DNA of 64,000 bases from Bacillus sp. E(2018) (GCF_005503015.1 NZ_SCOL01000001.1:806001-870000); one strand, 5' to 3'; shown: positions 18,096 through 28,030, counted from the stretch's first letter. The notes: generated by a model not told the origin, from the letters alone. Translations and numbers: made by a program.

Positions 18096-19589
18096 ATGAG
18101 TAAAAAAGAAAACATAATAGAAACACCTCCTTCAGCTGCACCAGTAGTTCAAGCTCTTAGATCTATTGGGTATAATCCCAAGACTGCGATTGCAGATTTA
18201 ATTGATAATAGTTTAGATGCAAAGTCTAAAAATATAGAAATAATATTTGAAATTAATAATGAAATAGGTCAATTTATAACGATTTGTGATGACGGAAAAG
18301 GTATGGATGAAGATGAACTTCAAATAGCGATGAACATAGGGTCAAAAGATCCTCGTTCAGAAAGAAGTGAAGCTGAGTTAGGCAGGTTCGGAATGGGGCT
18401 AAAAACAGCGTCTTTTTCTATGGGACGCAGGTTAAGTGTTTTAACTAAGAAAAATGGAATTTATTCTGAACGTTGTTGGGATCTTGATCATATTACTAAA
18501 GAGGGAAAATGGGAACTTTATAAACATATACCAGAAGATGTAAGATCAATTATGGAAGATATTAATAGTGAGTCTGGCACTATAATTTTTGTAGATAAAA
18601 TTGATCGTTTTATTAAGCAAGGTAAAAAACAACAAACAAATGAAAAGCGATTTTATAAACAAGTTGATTTGATAAAAAAACATTTAGAATTTATTTTTCA
18701 TAAAATTTTAAAGCAAGGATTTACAAGGCTGGACATTAATGGTGTTGAAGTTCTACCCTGGGATCCATTTTTAAGCGAAAATTTTTCCACTATTGAAACA
18801 GAAATGCAACCTATAAATTACGACAATAAACTTATTTATATTAAGTCTTATATTGTCCCCCATCCTACCAGTTTTAATAATAAGGAATTTGAGTCAGCTG
18901 GAGGACCTGGTCGATGGTATGACCAACAAGGAATATATATTTATAGAGAAAACCGGTTGTTGCATTATGGAGATTGGCTAGGGATACGTACAAAAGATAC
19001 GGCATCACAACTTGCTAGAATTCGAGTTGATTTACCAAATACATTAGATGATGAGTTTCAGATTGATATTAAAAAATCATCCATTAATGCTCCAGAAGAC
19101 TTTGTTGAAAAGATAATACCAATTATTGACCATGCTCGTGATATTTCAAAACAAGTTTTTTATTTCCGCTCTACTAGTCAGAATACCAATACAAAAAAAC
19201 AAGAAGTTTATTCTAGTCCTTGGCAACAGAGCAGTAAAGATGGTCAATCATTTTTTGTAATAAGCCGAACGCATCCTGTATTACGAAATTTGTATAGCTA
19301 TCTTGAAAACGATGAAGTGAAGGAACTGAACCTTTATTTACAGCTCCTAGAAATAGGGTCCCCTAGTAATATATTTATCAGTGCAAAACAATTGGAGGAA
19401 GAGGTTATCTCATTTGAGAAAGAAGATGTTCAAATCATTTGCAGTTTAGCAAAAAATCTTTTAGATACAGGCCATGCAAATAATAAGGAGGAAGTTGCCA
19501 ACATGATTTATAACTTACCAGGCTTTAACCAATTCAACCTTAAAACCTTATATAAAATAATGGAAGCAGGAGGTGTAGAAACAAATTGA
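18096..19589 (+). CDS. MORC-like GHKL ATPase of a defence operon
   Basis: 497-residue GHKL (gyrase/Hsp90/histidine kinase/MutL) ATPase. The N box is IADLIDNSLDAKSK (about 32-45), G1 is CDDGKGMDEDEL (about 62-73), and G2 is ELGRFGMGLKTASFS (about 93-107). SGTIIFVDKID completes the site. The C-terminal half (GRWYDQQGIYIYRENRLLHYGDW) matches the bacterial MORC-like ATPases found next to Z1 helicases in restriction-type neighbourhoods. ATG 18096 has AGGGTGG 5 bases upstream. It overlaps the Z1 gene by 4 bp, so subunits are probably made together. Confidence 0.85.
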   Translation: MSKKENIIETPPSAAPVVQALRSIGYNPKTAIADLIDNSLDAKSKNIEIIFEINNEIGQFITICDDGKGMDEDELQIAMNIGSKDPRSERSEAELGRFGMGLKTASFSMGRRLSVLTKKNGIYSERCWDLDHITKEGKWELYKHIPEDVRSIMEDINSESGTIIFVDKIDRFIKQGKKQQTNEKRFYKQVDLIKKHLEFIFHKILKQGFTRLDINGVEVLPWDPFLSENFSTIETEMQPINYDNKLIYIKSYIVPHPTSFNNKEFESAGGPGRWYDQQGIYIYRENRLLHYGDWLGIRTKDTASQLARIRVDLPNTLDDEFQIDIKKSSINAPEDFVEKIIPIIDHARDISKQVFYFRSTSQNTNTKKQEVYSSPWQQSSKDGQSFFVISRTHPVLRNLYSYLENDEVKELNLYLQLLEIGSPSNIFISAKQLEEEVISFEKEDVQIICSLAKNLLDTGHANNKEEVANMIYNLPGFNQFNLKTLYKIMEAGGVETN

Positions 19590-22291
19590 TTTCATTTAAA
19601 GATCTATTTAACCAATTTTGTGACATTTCGTATGAGATCAACAAAACCAATGGTCTTTCTAATGAAGAATCTATGAGAAAAGCCATAAGAGAGTCTAAAG
19701 AGAAATTATCTGATTTTCACAAACTTATAGATGAAAAAGATATGAAATTGTGGGAGATAAGTCAATGGAAAAAGGTCACGATAACAATTGAAAAGCCTCA
19801 TATATTAAAAAAAGAAACTACTGAAAATTGGTACGATCCTAAAATGAAATTAACTAAGGGTTTTTTTTGGCAGAGGTACAAGAGCTATCTTAATGAGAAA
19901 AATTGGCCAAGCAGTGCAATTGAAGCTATTGATAAATCTACAGATCAAATACTAAGTTTATTAGGTAATCCAGAAAGCGAAGTGCCTTTCGATAAACGAG
20001 GTCTAGTATTGGGGTATGTTCAATCAGGAAAAACTGCAAATTTTACTGGTTTAATTAATAAAGCATTTGATATGGGATATAGATTAATTATTGTTCTTGG
20101 TGGAATACATAATGATCTTCGAGCACAAACGCAGCTTAGGTTAGAGGATGAAGTAGTTGGAATGCGCAAAGGACAATCAACTGGTGTTGGTAAAGTTCGG
20201 GTGAATGATTCAGACCATATTATCAATTTATTAACTAGTATTGAACAAGATTTTAGTACAAAAGCCACCAATGTAAGAATAAATATAGCCGAAAAAGGGT
20301 TGGCTGTTATAAAGAAAAATAAAACTGTATTAGAGAATTTAAAAGAATATATAAGCGAATTTATTAGTAGTGTTGATCCTACTGTTTTGCAGAAGTTACC
20401 TGTGTTAATAATTGACGATGAAGCAGATCAAGCATCAGTTGATACTTCAAGAATTAATAAAGAAGAAGATCCTAAAACAATAAATCGTTTAATAAGAGAA
20501 TTAATTAATCTCTTTCACAAAAAATGTTATGTGGGGTATACAGCTACTCCTTTTGCTAATTTGTTAATTAATGTTGATACAATTCATGAAACAGCCAATA
20601 AAGATTTATATCCCAGTGATTTCGTGGTAGGGCTCCCAAAACCTGAAAAGTATTGTGGTCCAGAAGAATTTTTTAATGTTTATGAAGATGCAGATTATCA
20701 AAAGCCAAGCTTAATAAGATATATCGGAAAAGAAGATGAGGAAGCATTTGAACATATAAAGAAAGCACAAGATGCGCATAAATTTGAGTTAGTTCCCCCA
20801 AAAATGGCTGAAGGTATTTATGCCTTCTTAATTGCAATTGCTATTAGAAATTTACGTGGACAATCAAATAAGCATAATTCAATGCTAATACATACTTCAC
20901 GTTTTAAAAATGTCCAATCAACTATCAAAGCCGAAGTAGAATCATTTTTTGAAGAAGTCAAAAATCAAATTCTATACAATTCCAAAGGTTCTCATATTAA
21001 GGAAGTAGAGAAACTGTACCTAAATGATACAAATAAAACTATTCTGCAATGGAATGAAAAAGAGCCTTTATTTAATTGGGAAGAAGTATACAAAGAGATT
21101 CGAGAGTCAATAGAAAAAATCCAAGTTATGGAAATAAATGGTAATAGTAAAGATGCTCTTGATTATTATGAATACGAAACAGAGGGAATGCATGTAATTG
21201 CAGTTGGTGGAGATAAGCTTTCACGGGGTATAACTCTTGAAGGTCTGTCAGTTACATACTATTTTAGAAATACCCTTATGTATGATACTTTAATGCAAAT
21301 GGGTCGTTGGTTTGGATACAGGGAAGGGTATATGGATTTATGCAGAATTTATACAACTTCAGATATTGCTTCAAACTTTGAACATTTAGCTATTACAATG
21401 AAAGAACTCAGGGATGAATTTGAACAGTTAAATGAGGCTAACAAAACGCCTCGTGACTTCGCATTGAAAATGCTTAGTCATCCTTCAATGACATTAACTA
21501 GCAGCTTGAAAATGCAACATGCTGTTAAAGCTAATTTGATATATGAAGGAACATTACAGCAAACAAGGTTATTTGATACGCGAATTGATTTCTATAAACT
21601 CAATATGAGAGCTGTTAATAGGTTATTAACTCGTATACAAAATAATTATACTGATAAATTTCAGGTAGATGGAAAAGGTGAAGGAACAGGGTACTATATG
21701 TACAGGGATATTGATGTAAATGAGATAGTAGATTTCTTACAAAACTACATTACTTACGATGCTCCAAAAGTTAATTCTCGTTTATTAAGAGGATACATCG
21801 AAACAGCAGCTAAACATGGAGATTTAGTTAATTGGACTGTAGCTGTCGTTGAAGGAAATGAATCTTCATATAAGCATGGGTTAAAAAAATTCCCTGTTGA
21901 GTTCGACTCATTAAAAATTGAAACAGCACCTGCCAGAAAGAATGCGAAGGATATTGATCATAATGACGCAGATAGGATAGACATAAAAGCTTTAGTATCA
22001 GGAAATAATCAAGAATTTGTTGATCTAATGAATACAAAAGATAGTAAATTAAACGGCAGTCGGAAGGATCTACGGGAAAAAAGAGGGAAGGAAAATGGAT
22101 TCTTAATTATTTATCCACTACATCCAGAGGTTCCTGCTTTTAAACAATTAAATATTGAGTTTTCCGAAAAGTTAGTGCCAATCGGTATAGCAATTTCATT
22201 TCCTGAATCAGATATCGGTGAAAGATCCGGAATCTATGTTTCCAATGAATCTGTTTTAAAAAGAATCCAACAGGAGACACAAGCAGAATGA
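19586..22291 (+). CDS. Z1-domain helicase-like protein
   Basis: 901-residue protein with the Z1 domain (PF10593), a superfamily-2-like ATPase. Walker A is GYVQSGKTANFTG (about 142-154), Walker B is IDDEADQAS (about 274), GYTATPFANLL is near 317, and GDKLSRGITLEGLSV ... LMQMGRWFGYREG (about 540-580) supplies the C-terminal helicase motifs. It starts at TTG 19586 with GGAGGTG about 10 bases upstream, overlapping the MORC-like gene. Z1 proteins are thought to translocate on DNA or restructure it for partner nucleases. It overlaps the next gene by 4 bp. Confidence 0.88.
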   Translation: MISFKDLFNQFCDISYEINKTNGLSNEESMRKAIRESKEKLSDFHKLIDEKDMKLWEISQWKKVTITIEKPHILKKETTENWYDPKMKLTKGFFWQRYKSYLNEKNWPSSAIEAIDKSTDQILSLLGNPESEVPFDKRGLVLGYVQSGKTANFTGLINKAFDMGYRLIIVLGGIHNDLRAQTQLRLEDEVVGMRKGQSTGVGKVRVNDSDHIINLLTSIEQDFSTKATNVRINIAEKGLAVIKKNKTVLENLKEYISEFISSVDPTVLQKLPVLIIDDEADQASVDTSRINKEEDPKTINRLIRELINLFHKKCYVGYTATPFANLLINVDTIHETANKDLYPSDFVVGLPKPEKYCGPEEFFNVYEDADYQKPSLIRYIGKEDEEAFEHIKKAQDAHKFELVPPKMAEGIYAFLIAIAIRNLRGQSNKHNSMLIHTSRFKNVQSTIKAEVESFFEEVKNQILYNSKGSHIKEVEKLYLNDTNKTILQWNEKEPLFNWEEVYKEIRESIEKIQVMEINGNSKDALDYYEYETEGMHVIAVGGDKLSRGITLEGLSVTYYFRNTLMYDTLMQMGRWFGYREGYMDLCRIYTTSDIASNFEHLAITMKELRDEFEQLNEANKTPRDFALKMLSHPSMTLTSSLKMQHAVKANLIYEGTLQQTRLFDTRIDFYKLNMRAVNRLLTRIQNNYTDKFQVDGKGEGTGYYMYRDIDVNEIVDFLQNYITYDAPKVNSRLLRGYIETAAKHGDLVNWTVAVVEGNESSYKHGLKKFPVEFDSLKIETAPARKNAKDIDHNDADRIDIKALVSGNNQEFVDLMNTKDSKLNGSRKDLREKRGKENGFLIIYPLHPEVPAFKQLNIEFSEKLVPIGIAISFPESDIGERSGIYVSNESVLKRIQQETQAE

Positions 22292-23292
22292 TAAATATTG
22301 AATATGAGTATAAAGAGTTATTTGAAAAGGTGAAAGAAGGAGAACAAAGTTTAGCTATTAATCTTTTACCAGTTCATGAAAGATATATGTTTTTAGGAAT
22401 CAACCAATTTAATTTATCAAGATTACTCCTGGTTAGTTTAGAAGGTATAGAATTGTCTGTGGAAAACATAAAACAATTGCCAAATGTAAGAGGATTATCA
22501 GTGTACAAGGAATATTTTAATAATCTAGGTCCAATTCATAATGATTCAGTACTTGTTTTTGAACAGGAGAAAGATCAGGATGAAAAGATCTTTGAAGCTT
22601 TTATTCAGAATTTAGTAAATAATATAGTTTATCAAAAAGAAGAATTAATCATAAAGGTTCATTCAGTGCTAGAAAGATGGAAACATTTTTTTAGTAACTC
22701 AAACATTAAGCGTTTATCTGAACAAGAGCAACAAGGATTATTTGGAGAAATTCGCTTTATTTCAGAATGGATTGATTTCCATTCACACTTACCTCCTTCA
22801 TTAGTACAACATTGGGAGGGTCCAAATAGTAATCGTTTTGACTTCGTTACTCTAAAAGCAGCTGTTGAGATAAAAGCATCTTCTGTAAAGATAAACAAAC
22901 ACGTTAAAATATCAAGTGAACGGCAACTTTTAGTAACAGAAGCTATTAATAATTTATATTTAATGGTTTATTTTATTGAAAAATCATTAGCTTACGGAGA
23001 AACATTGGACCAGGCAGTAAGTGAATTAAAAGAAAAACTTCAAAGCTATCCGGAAACTTTAGTTCATTTAGAAAATAAGTTATTGGACAATCGATTTGAA
23101 GAAGGATTATACAATGATGTAAGGTTTTTCATCGAAGATAAAGAAGTGTATCATGTGACGGGCGATTTTCCAAGAATACTATCACAAGATTTATCTAAAG
23201 GAATAAAGAATGTTAAATATGAAGTTGATTTGGATCAATGTAGTGATTACAAATGTAATCACTTTGAAGTCCTAGCTTTATTAGGGGGATAA
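22288..23292 (+). CDS. PD-(D/E)XK motif protein (DUF4420-like)
   Basis: 334-residue protein of the family called PD-(D/E)XK motif protein (PF14390). The core reads QGLFGEIRFISEWI (conserved Glu, about 153), then NRFDFVTLKAAVEIKASS (Asp near 184, Glu-x-Lys near 194-196). These are the metal-binding residues of a restriction-endonuclease fold. It lies between Z1 and AIPR, as usual for this neighbourhood, and is the most likely DNA-cutting subunit of the operon. It starts with an ATGA overlap and ends 2 bp before the AIPR gene. Confidence 0.82.
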   Translation: MINIEYEYKELFEKVKEGEQSLAINLLPVHERYMFLGINQFNLSRLLLVSLEGIELSVENIKQLPNVRGLSVYKEYFNNLGPIHNDSVLVFEQEKDQDEKIFEAFIQNLVNNIVYQKEELIIKVHSVLERWKHFFSNSNIKRLSEQEQQGLFGEIRFISEWIDFHSHLPPSLVQHWEGPNSNRFDFVTLKAAVEIKASSVKINKHVKISSERQLLVTEAINNLYLMVYFIEKSLAYGETLDQAVSELKEKLQSYPETLVHLENKLLDNRFEEGLYNDVRFFIEDKEVYHVTGDFPRILSQDLSKGIKNVKYEVDLDQCSDYKCNHFEVLALLGG

Positions 23293-23294
23293 AA

Positions 23295-25091
23295 ATGAGT
23301 GAATTACAAGGATTAATAGATTTTTATACTGAATTCAAAGATGAGGTTTTAGAAGAATATCTTAAATTGGGAGAATGGGATACTCCTTTTTTATATAAAA
23401 TGTTGTCATACATTGATGAGGAAGCGGAAGTTACTGCTTCCCCATGGTATAAAGAGTCTCATAAAATAAAAATTAACGGATTTGAATACGATGAGGGTGA
23501 AAATACTCTCAATTTATATATTGTGCATTATTCTCATTCCCAGTCAATAGATGAATTTCAACGTGTATCAATGACTGAATTAACTGATACAGCAAGAAAA
23601 GTAAAGCGGTTTATTGATAAGTCCTTTACCGGAGAGTTACATGAAGCTATTGATCCATCACACCCCGCACATGGTTTAGCTAAATTAGTTTATCAATATA
23701 AGAGTTTTAAACAAATCAATATATATATTATTACTAATATGATTTATGAATCTAATAAAACAATTGAATTAACTTTCCGACATGCAGAAGATACGAATAT
23801 AATCGTTTGGGATATAGACAGGGTTTACCAAACTGTTTCAGCAGAACAGGGTGTTAAACAATTACACATTGATTTTGAAGAGGATTATGGTGAAACACTC
23901 GAAATGATTTTTGTACCTGATCCTATAAAAGAAGACGTAAAGGATCATTTTGATTGTTATGTAGGTTATATTCCTGCAATATTGTTAGCAAAAGCCTATG
24001 ATCAATATGGACCTCAACTAGTAGAACGAAATGTTCGCTCCTTTCTTCAAGCTCGTGCAGGCACAAATAAAGGGATTCGTAAGACCCTTGAAGATAATGA
24101 ACAACGTCAAAAATTTGTAGCTTATAATAATGGCATTTCTGGTGTTGCAAACTCTGCAGAAGTTGAACGAATCCATGAAAATCACAATTTATATAGAATA
24201 AAGACATTAACAGGTTGGCAAATTGTAAATGGAGGTCAGACAACGGCTTCAATTCATCAAGCATACAAAAAGGGGATAGATCTTACAGATGTTCATGTAC
24301 AAACGAAATTAACTATACTGCAATTTGATCACTTGGATGAAAGAGATCGTCATGAACAAGAAGATGAGATGGTTGCTAATATTTCTAAATTTGCCAATAC
24401 CCAAAATAAAATAAATGAATCAGATTTAGAAGCAAATAGTAGACTTTTTGTTGAACTCGAGAGACTCTCAAGATTAACGTGGATACCTTCAAAAGATGAG
24501 CGGAAATCAGAAACCAAATGGTATTTTGAAAGAGCTAGGGGACAGTATTTAGTAGATATTGGAAGGCGAAAAAAAGGGAAAGAACAAAATAATTTTAAAA
24601 AGCAATATCCTAAAAATCATGTAATAACAAAAACAGATTTAGCAAAACATTTTGCATCTTGGGAGAAATTACCTCATGTTGCCTCAAAAGGTGGCGAAAC
24701 AGCTTTTAAGAAGTTTGTGGAATTAAATAGAGAAGTCATAGTGGATGACGGTTATTACAAAAAGACCATTGCTAGAACTATTTTGTTCCGTCATATATAC
24801 GATATTGTTGATAACCAAGGTCTGCAAGGGTATAGAGCAAATGTAGTATACTATACATCAGCTATGGTGAACTATTTATATGGTGACAAAATTGACCTTA
24901 TAGAGGTCTGGGAGAGGCAAGAATTGAGTAACTTGTTTGATTCAGTTATAGATCAAATTGCAAAGGCAGCAAGAGATTTTCTAATATCTTCTGCAGGGGA
25001 TCGAAATGTGACTCAATGGGCTAAACAAGAAGCATGCTGGAAACAATTTCAAGAGGATTATGCAGTCGCATTAAGTTCACTAGTTTATTAG
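23295..25091 (+). CDS. AIPR family abortive-infection protein
   Basis: 598-residue AIPR (abortive infection phage resistance, PF10592) protein. The family hallmark GWQIVNGGQTTASIHQAY lies at about residues 306-323, followed by ANTQNKINESDLEANSRLF. AIPR proteins co-occur with Z1 and PD-(D/E)XK proteins. Their activity is not firmly established. ATG 23295 has a GGGGGAT site, and the gene is the last of the four coupled ORFs. An intergenic gap of 87 bp separates it from the methyltransferase. Confidence 0.85.
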   Translation: MSELQGLIDFYTEFKDEVLEEYLKLGEWDTPFLYKMLSYIDEEAEVTASPWYKESHKIKINGFEYDEGENTLNLYIVHYSHSQSIDEFQRVSMTELTDTARKVKRFIDKSFTGELHEAIDPSHPAHGLAKLVYQYKSFKQINIYIITNMIYESNKTIELTFRHAEDTNIIVWDIDRVYQTVSAEQGVKQLHIDFEEDYGETLEMIFVPDPIKEDVKDHFDCYVGYIPAILLAKAYDQYGPQLVERNVRSFLQARAGTNKGIRKTLEDNEQRQKFVAYNNGISGVANSAEVERIHENHNLYRIKTLTGWQIVNGGQTTASIHQAYKKGIDLTDVHVQTKLTILQFDHLDERDRHEQEDEMVANISKFANTQNKINESDLEANSRLFVELERLSRLTWIPSKDERKSETKWYFERARGQYLVDIGRRKKGKEQNNFKKQYPKNHVITKTDLAKHFASWEKLPHVASKGGETAFKKFVELNREVIVDDGYYKKTIARTILFRHIYDIVDNQGLQGYRANVVYYTSAMVNYLYGDKIDLIEVWERQELSNLFDSVIDQIAKAARDFLISSAGDRNVTQWAKQEACWKQFQEDYAVALSSLVY

Positions 25092-25178
25092 TAAATTTGG
25101 TAGCAATATTAAACAAAAGCTGCTAAAATAAAGGTAATAAAAGTACAGGAACGTATGTACTGCTTTAGGGGTTTTGTT

Positions 25179-26903
25179 ATGGATAAGTTAAAAATTATAG
25201 ATTTATTTGCAGGTGCAGGCGGATTAAGCAACGGCTTCGAACAAACGGAAAGTTTTGAAGTTGTTTGTGCTGTTGAATTAAATGGAGAAGCATTAGAAAC
25301 GTATCAAGAAAATCATAAAGAAAAAAGCATATTGTATCGTCAGGATATCACCACCTTTTTTCCTAGTAAAGAAGAAGAACTAGCAAAAATTCCTAAGAAT
25401 GAATTAGTAGTTGTTGGCGGACCTCCTTGTCAGGGGTTTTCAAATGCAAATAGGCAAAAAAATTATTTGTTATCTGGAAATAATAAATTGGTAAGGGAAT
25501 TCGTAAGAGTCATACGGGATTTAAAACCAGTTGCATTTTTAATGGAAAATGTAAAAACTATGAATTCAGATAAACATAAATTTTTTGCAACTAAAAATGG
25601 AAAAGATACAAAATTATTATTTCTTAAACAATACGGAATAGAAATAGTTAAAGAAGAAATTGTATTAGCTAAGTTTAGAGGTTTTCCATTAATAAAAAAA
25701 AAAATTAAAGAGTTTTATGAATCAGGTAATTGGCCGAAACCTTTATTTCATTCAAATGAAATGTTATCTAAATTAAGAATGATCGAACGTTCAATAAAAT
25801 ATAAAAAGACCATTTCAATTAATAAAAAAACAGATCATTTAATTTTTAATCAAATGGCCAAACAATTAATTGAATATGCAAATAAGTATGATATCAATTT
25901 TGAAAGCTCAATTAATTTATTTATTGAACTTTCAAAAAAAGGTAAAGTTAAGTCTTTGGAAAATACAGATGAAATTATAGCTTTTATTGAACTTAATCGC
26001 TTACTTCTATTTATTTTAGAGTTGAATGCAGAGGACATTGATTTTACGATAATTGCTGAGGAAAATTTAATTGACGGCTTAGAAATTAAAGCTGTGGTAT
26101 CTTCGTTTAATGTTGTCGATTACCTATTAAAAGTTTTTGACAAAGAACTAGGATATGAAGTGGATAGTAATGTTTTAACTGCTTCAAACTATGGAGTCCC
26201 TCAAGAAAGAAAAAGGTTTATGATTATGGGAATAAATCGGGAACACATTAATGGTTTATTAAATGTGGAACTTCCGAAGAAGCTTAGATTTATTAAAGAA
26301 CCTACAACCGTTTATGATGCAATATATAGTTTGAAGAACTATAAACCATCTGATAAAACACTTGACAATGATTCGTTTGATATACCTTTAGAGGTTCGAA
26401 TAAAAAGTAAAAGTAAATTAGAAAAATATTATACTTCAGGTTTTAAAGAATTTAATGTCTCAAATCATGTAACAACTGAAAGTCGTAAAACAAGCTTAAA
26501 AAGATTTGAGCAGTTAGAAGAAGGGCAAAATTTTCATAATCTACCTGATAATTTAAAGTCTAATTACACTGATGTGTCAAGAACGCAAAATACTGTTTAC
26601 TTAAGATTAAAATATGATCAACCATCGAGAACAGTTGTAAATGTTAGAAAATCAATGTGGATACATCCGGAAATAAACAGAGCTTTAAGTATTAGAGAAG
26701 CAGCAAGACTCCAATCTTTTCCTGATTCTTTTGTGTTTAAAGGAAAGAAGGATTCACAATATCAGCAAATTGGCAATGCTGTGCCACCATTAATGGCAAG
26801 AGCTGTCGCTGAAGCAATGTTGAAAATCCTAAAAAAAGAGAAAAAAAGAAATATTGAAGAAGATTTATTTGTTAAAGAAATAGTGCATAGTTTACAAAAA
26901 TAA
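25179..26903 (+). CDS. DNA (cytosine-5) methyltransferase with long insertion
   Basis: 574 residues from ATG 25179 (TTAGGGGT 6 bases upstream). C5-methyltransferase motifs: I DLFAGAGGLSNGFE (about 7-20), IV GGPPCQGFSNANR with catalytic Cys (about 83), VI MENVKTM (about 119), VIII QERKRFMIMG (about 341), IX ARLQSFPDSFVF, X QIGNAVPPLMARAVAE. The distance between VI and VIII is about 215 residues, and in compact enzymes it is about 40, so some 170-180 extra, mostly helical residues are inserted there. It probably modifies host DNA for the island. The recognition sequence cannot be read from the protein. Confidence 0.9.
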   Translation: MDKLKIIDLFAGAGGLSNGFEQTESFEVVCAVELNGEALETYQENHKEKSILYRQDITTFFPSKEEELAKIPKNELVVVGGPPCQGFSNANRQKNYLLSGNNKLVREFVRVIRDLKPVAFLMENVKTMNSDKHKFFATKNGKDTKLLFLKQYGIEIVKEEIVLAKFRGFPLIKKKIKEFYESGNWPKPLFHSNEMLSKLRMIERSIKYKKTISINKKTDHLIFNQMAKQLIEYANKYDINFESSINLFIELSKKGKVKSLENTDEIIAFIELNRLLLFILELNAEDIDFTIIAEENLIDGLEIKAVVSSFNVVDYLLKVFDKELGYEVDSNVLTASNYGVPQERKRFMIMGINREHINGLLNVELPKKLRFIKEPTTVYDAIYSLKNYKPSDKTLDNDSFDIPLEVRIKSKSKLEKYYTSGFKEFNVSNHVTTESRKTSLKRFEQLEEGQNFHNLPDNLKSNYTDVSRTQNTVYLRLKYDQPSRTVVNVRKSMWIHPEINRALSIREAARLQSFPDSFVFKGKKDSQYQQIGNAVPPLMARAVAEAMLKILKKEKKRNIEEDLFVKEIVHSLQK

Positions 26904-26962
26904 TTCCTCTATAGGTAAATTAATCATAGTTTTTAAGATCTTCCTTAGGGGTTAATTCAAAT

Positions 26963-27013
26963 AAAATAAGGATAGAAATTAGCACTCATTAGCTATTTCT
27001 ATCCTTATTTTTT
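26963..27013 (+). terminator. Terminator after the methyltransferase gene
   Basis: 17-bp perfect stem (AAAATAAGGATAGAAAT and complement) with a 15-base loop and a T run. The rest of the 26904-27277 gap shows no other gene that I can support. Confidence 0.8.
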
Positions 27014-27277
27014 ATTAGAAGTAAATCTTCACTTGTCTTTATTTTCGAAAAATTAATTAGGAAGAAATCTATTTCATCATTCTTTAGAAACAACATAATA
27101 ATTTAAAGGGAACGACCCCCTTTTGTCGAATTTTAAGAGTGAAAGTAGAGAGATTTAAAAAATTTATAAGTATAGAATGTAACTTTGTTTTCCTTTATAA
27201 CAAATGGAGACAATTTCTAATCATGAGGATCAAAGATGTTACCAAGGTGTTTTAAATAAAATGAACAGGTGATAATC

Positions 27278-28030
27278 ATGGATTTAAATAGAAAAAAGGG
27301 ATTAATTGTATCTTACTATCTTTCTAAGTATGATAGAAACGCTTTAGAAGTACTTAAATATGATTCTTTTCGAGCAGCCTTTAGTGACATAGGTGCTAAG
27401 CTTAATATTCCTGCAAATACAATTAAGAATAGAAGAGATGACTTCGATTCAATAAATGATAATAATAGAAGTGGCTGGTATCAAAAAGAACTATCTAAAA
27501 GTAGTTTAGAGGTCGCCGAGAAATTTGGAGATGTTAGTGAAGATGCATTAGCATATATTGTAAAAGACATTCTCTTTAATAATGAAGAAGAGACTTCAAT
27601 TTTAGATGTACTTGAAGAAGATAACAAAAGCCCTAATAATATGGAATATAATAATAGAGGTGTTACAGGTAGACAAGCTGAGAATTTCTTCATTAATTTT
27701 TTTAATGAAGAATTTTCAAAAAGTTACATTGGTGACCTCATAGACACACGTGATTATGGCTGTGGTTATGATTTTAAGTTAAGTGGCGATTCAGAAGTTG
27801 TATTTGAGGTTAAAGGCCTTGCATCAATGGATGGCGGCGTTAGTTTTACAGATAAAGAATGGTCGGTTGCAAAAAAATTAAAGACGAATTATATTCTAGT
27901 GATAATTAGTAATGTGTTTAGTGATCCGATTGTTAGAACTATTATTAATCCTTATGAAAAAATTAAACCTACTAAAAGACTGAATAAAGTAGTATCAGTA
28001 AATTGGAACTTCAGAACAAATCAATTATAA
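27278..28030 (+). CDS. DUF3883 nuclease-like defence protein
   Basis: 250 residues from ATG 27278, with AGGTGA 5 bases upstream. Residues about 1-80 form a module seen at the N-terminus of several restriction proteins: LSKYDRNALEVLKY, then FRAAFSDIGAKLNIPANTIKNRRDDFD...GW. The C-terminal domain is DUF3883-like with a PD-(D/E)XK pattern: RQAENFFINFFNEEF (Glu about 134), DYGCGYDFKL (Asp about 164), VFEVKG (Glu-x-Lys about 178-180). A role as an auxiliary or type IV-like nuclease is inferred. It has its own upstream gap of 374 bp and so probably its own promoter. Confidence 0.75.
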   Translation: MDLNRKKGLIVSYYLSKYDRNALEVLKYDSFRAAFSDIGAKLNIPANTIKNRRDDFDSINDNNRSGWYQKELSKSSLEVAEKFGDVSEDALAYIVKDILFNNEEETSILDVLEEDNKSPNNMEYNNRGVTGRQAENFFINFFNEEFSKSYIGDLIDTRDYGCGYDFKLSGDSEVVFEVKGLASMDGGVSFTDKEWSVAKKLKTNYILVIISNVFSDPIVRTIINPYEKIKPTKRLNKVVSVNWNFRTNQL

